Source of the DNA: Bizionia argentinensis JUB59
GTDB taxonomy: Bacteria > Bacteroidota > Bacteroidia > Flavobacteriales > Flavobacteriaceae
Direction of reading: 5' to 3'
DNA: 64,000 nt
NCBI RefSeq assembly: GCF_000224335.1
Contig: NZ_AFXZ01000002.1
Location: 310,001-374,000, forward strand
The notes under the pieces are model-generated. The model had not been told where the DNA came from, did not search any database, and saw nothing but the letters and a program-made list of their open reading frames with translations. This document shows positions 63,005-64,000 of the stretch, piece by piece; position 1 is the first letter of the stretch, and every line of letters begins with the position of its first letter. A program made the translations under genes and the position numbers.

Positions 63005-64000
63005 TTACTGCGGATAAATAATCATTTTACTTAATTCAGAAAAATGTTTTTCAAGTTTAGCTGGAATTTTATCCAATTGACCAAAATAAGATATATAACC
63101 TCTTCTAGCCGATACCAATATAATAAAATCGCTATCATTTATGACTTTAGAAAGAATGAGAAAATCTTCCCAGTCTTTAAAATTATGGTAATTTAAAGTC
63201 ATAGTTAATTTATTGGTTTTAGCATATTTCAAAATGGAAGTATATGTTTCCTTTGTACAATATAGATGAATTGGAATGGACAACTCTAAAGATAGTTTTG
63301 CGATTTTATGGATCCAAATAGCAAAACCTTCTTCCATCTCTGCATTTGGAGGAACAACTAAAAATAATCGTTTATGGTTTACCAAAGGCATTTCAAAATC
63401 ACATATAAAAAGTGTTTTATCTGTATTCTCTAATATACTTTCCATTTTATCACCTATCAATTTATCTAGAAACCCTGTTTTTTGCGGCCATCCTAGCAAG
63501 ATAATATCTGCCATAATCTCCTTGGCTGTCCTGGAAATTCCACTAGCAGCATTATGATCAATGGTGGCCATAATTTTAGCATTAGTATCTGAAGCCGTAG
63601 TCTCTTTAATAAATGATTCTAGACCTTGTTTAGACTTAAAAATAGCTTTTTCAGCCTCATCAGTATTAGGTACTACCGTTAACATGTGTAATGCATTAGG
63701 AGATTTTTTCTCTTTAATTAAAACGGCAAAATCCAGCACTTTCTCTATATTAACCAAATTAGCAATTGGAATAAGAATGGTTTCTCCTTTAGTTAAGGAA
63801 CTTAATTCTAAGCTATCATCTTCATCTGAATTATGAATAATTTCTTTAGCTGCACTTTCAGTAGCAAAAGATGCAATTATACAGGTAACAAGGATAAGAA
63901 CAACCGTTCCGTTTAAAATATTATCATCCAAAATTCCTGCTTTGTAACCCACTAAAATCACGGCCAAAGTTGCAGCCGCGTGCGCACTACTTAATCCAAA
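63005..64000 (-). CDS. Cation:proton antiporter with C-terminal USP-like domains, 5' end outside window
   Basis: 332 codons are visible, continuing to the right edge without a start. The first part (FGLSSAHAAATLAVILVGYK, IILNGTVVLILVTCII-like helix) is the end of a CPA2/NhaP-type membrane domain. Two cytoplasmic domains follow that resemble USP folds (GETILIPIANLVNIEKVLDFA and HKRLFLVVPPNAEMEEGF). This antiporter-USP fusion is common in Bacteroidota. It regulates pH or ion balance. Confidence 0.82.
   Translation of the reverse strand, partial: FGLSSAHAAATLAVILVGYKAGILDDNILNGTVVLILVTCIIASFATESAAKEIIHNSDEDDSLELSSLTKGETILIPIANLVNIEKVLDFAVLIKEKKSPNALHMLTVVPNTDEAEKAIFKSKQGLESFIKETTASDTNAKIMATIDHNAASGISRTAKEIMADIILLGWPQKTGFLDKLIGDKMESILENTDKTLFICDFEMPLVNHKRLFLVVPPNAEMEEGFAIWIHKIAKLSLELSIPIHLYCTKETYTSILKYAKTNKLTMTLNYHNFKDWEDFLILSKVINDSDFIILVSARRGYISYFGQLDKIPAKLEKHFSELSKMIIYPQ

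Noticed and set aside
1-64000. CRISPR array, prophage or integrated element
   Set aside because: No regularly spaced repeats, integrase, transposase, tRNA-flanked att site or abrupt change in gene character was seen.

Overview
The window comes from a low-GC member of the Flavobacteriaceae (Bacteroidota), most likely marine. I base this on AT-rich DNA, family-typical proteins (DUF2853, CAL67264-type membrane protein, a vWA protein carrying a TonB plug), a split menaquinone locus with interleaved non-men genes, and several promoters matching the Bacteroidota -7 box TAnnTTTG. Genus and species cannot be fixed from sequence alone. No rRNA, tRNA, CRISPR array, integrase, transposase or prophage was seen.

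Layout. 1-4.1 kb: the start of ettA (cut by the window edge), then a minus-strand operon DoxX / FMN reductase / GNAT / MarR / pirin, whose promoter is overlapped by a 20-bp palindrome. 4.2-9.3 kb: a methylcrotonyl-type carboxyltransferase subunit, an MFS transporter and a plug-plus-vWA surface or periplasmic protein. 9.3-23.9 kb: the menaquinone locus (menE, menC, menA, menB, menD, menF and a hotdog thioesterase) interleaved with a CPBP protease, sterol desaturase, SDR, MBL hydrolase, C1 peptidase, CvfB and DUF2853. 23.9-47 kb: mostly housekeeping genes (dnaK, sdaA, panB, an RluA-type enzyme, YifB, adenine deaminase, dsbD, tilS, pabB, a DEAD-box helicase), plus an orphan histidine kinase module containing a frameshifted lipoprotein gene.

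47.4-64 kb is a respiratory, stress and sulfur region: MscS channel, MtfA-type peptidase, tandem-domain universal stress protein, BCCT transporter, cytochrome bd oxidase (cydAB), TauE/SafE exporter, a decayed rhodanese gene, 1-Cys-type peroxiredoxin, MBL-rhodanese fusion, and an opposing operon of an exported protein, DoxX, DsrE, a SoxB-like metallophosphoesterase and TlpA. It ends with the C-terminal part of a cation:proton antiporter with USP-like domains.

The most interesting observation is a shared 14-bp palindrome, GTAAC-N4-GTTAC, upstream of cydA (one mismatch), of the peroxiredoxin gene (perfect) and of the exported protein that heads the SoxB-like operon (perfect). In each case it lies 28.5-29.5 bp upstream of a -7-like element, the geometry of a class II CRP/FNR activator. 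I infer a small regulon linking low-oxygen respiration on cytochrome bd with peroxide and sulfane-sulfur handling. Other notable items are the MarR-operon operator, a degraded universal-stress gene fused to an outer-membrane-protein-like tail, a (TCGCAG)10 tract coding a Ser-Gln tail on a sterol desaturase, and a dispersed-repeat-like insertion inside pabB.
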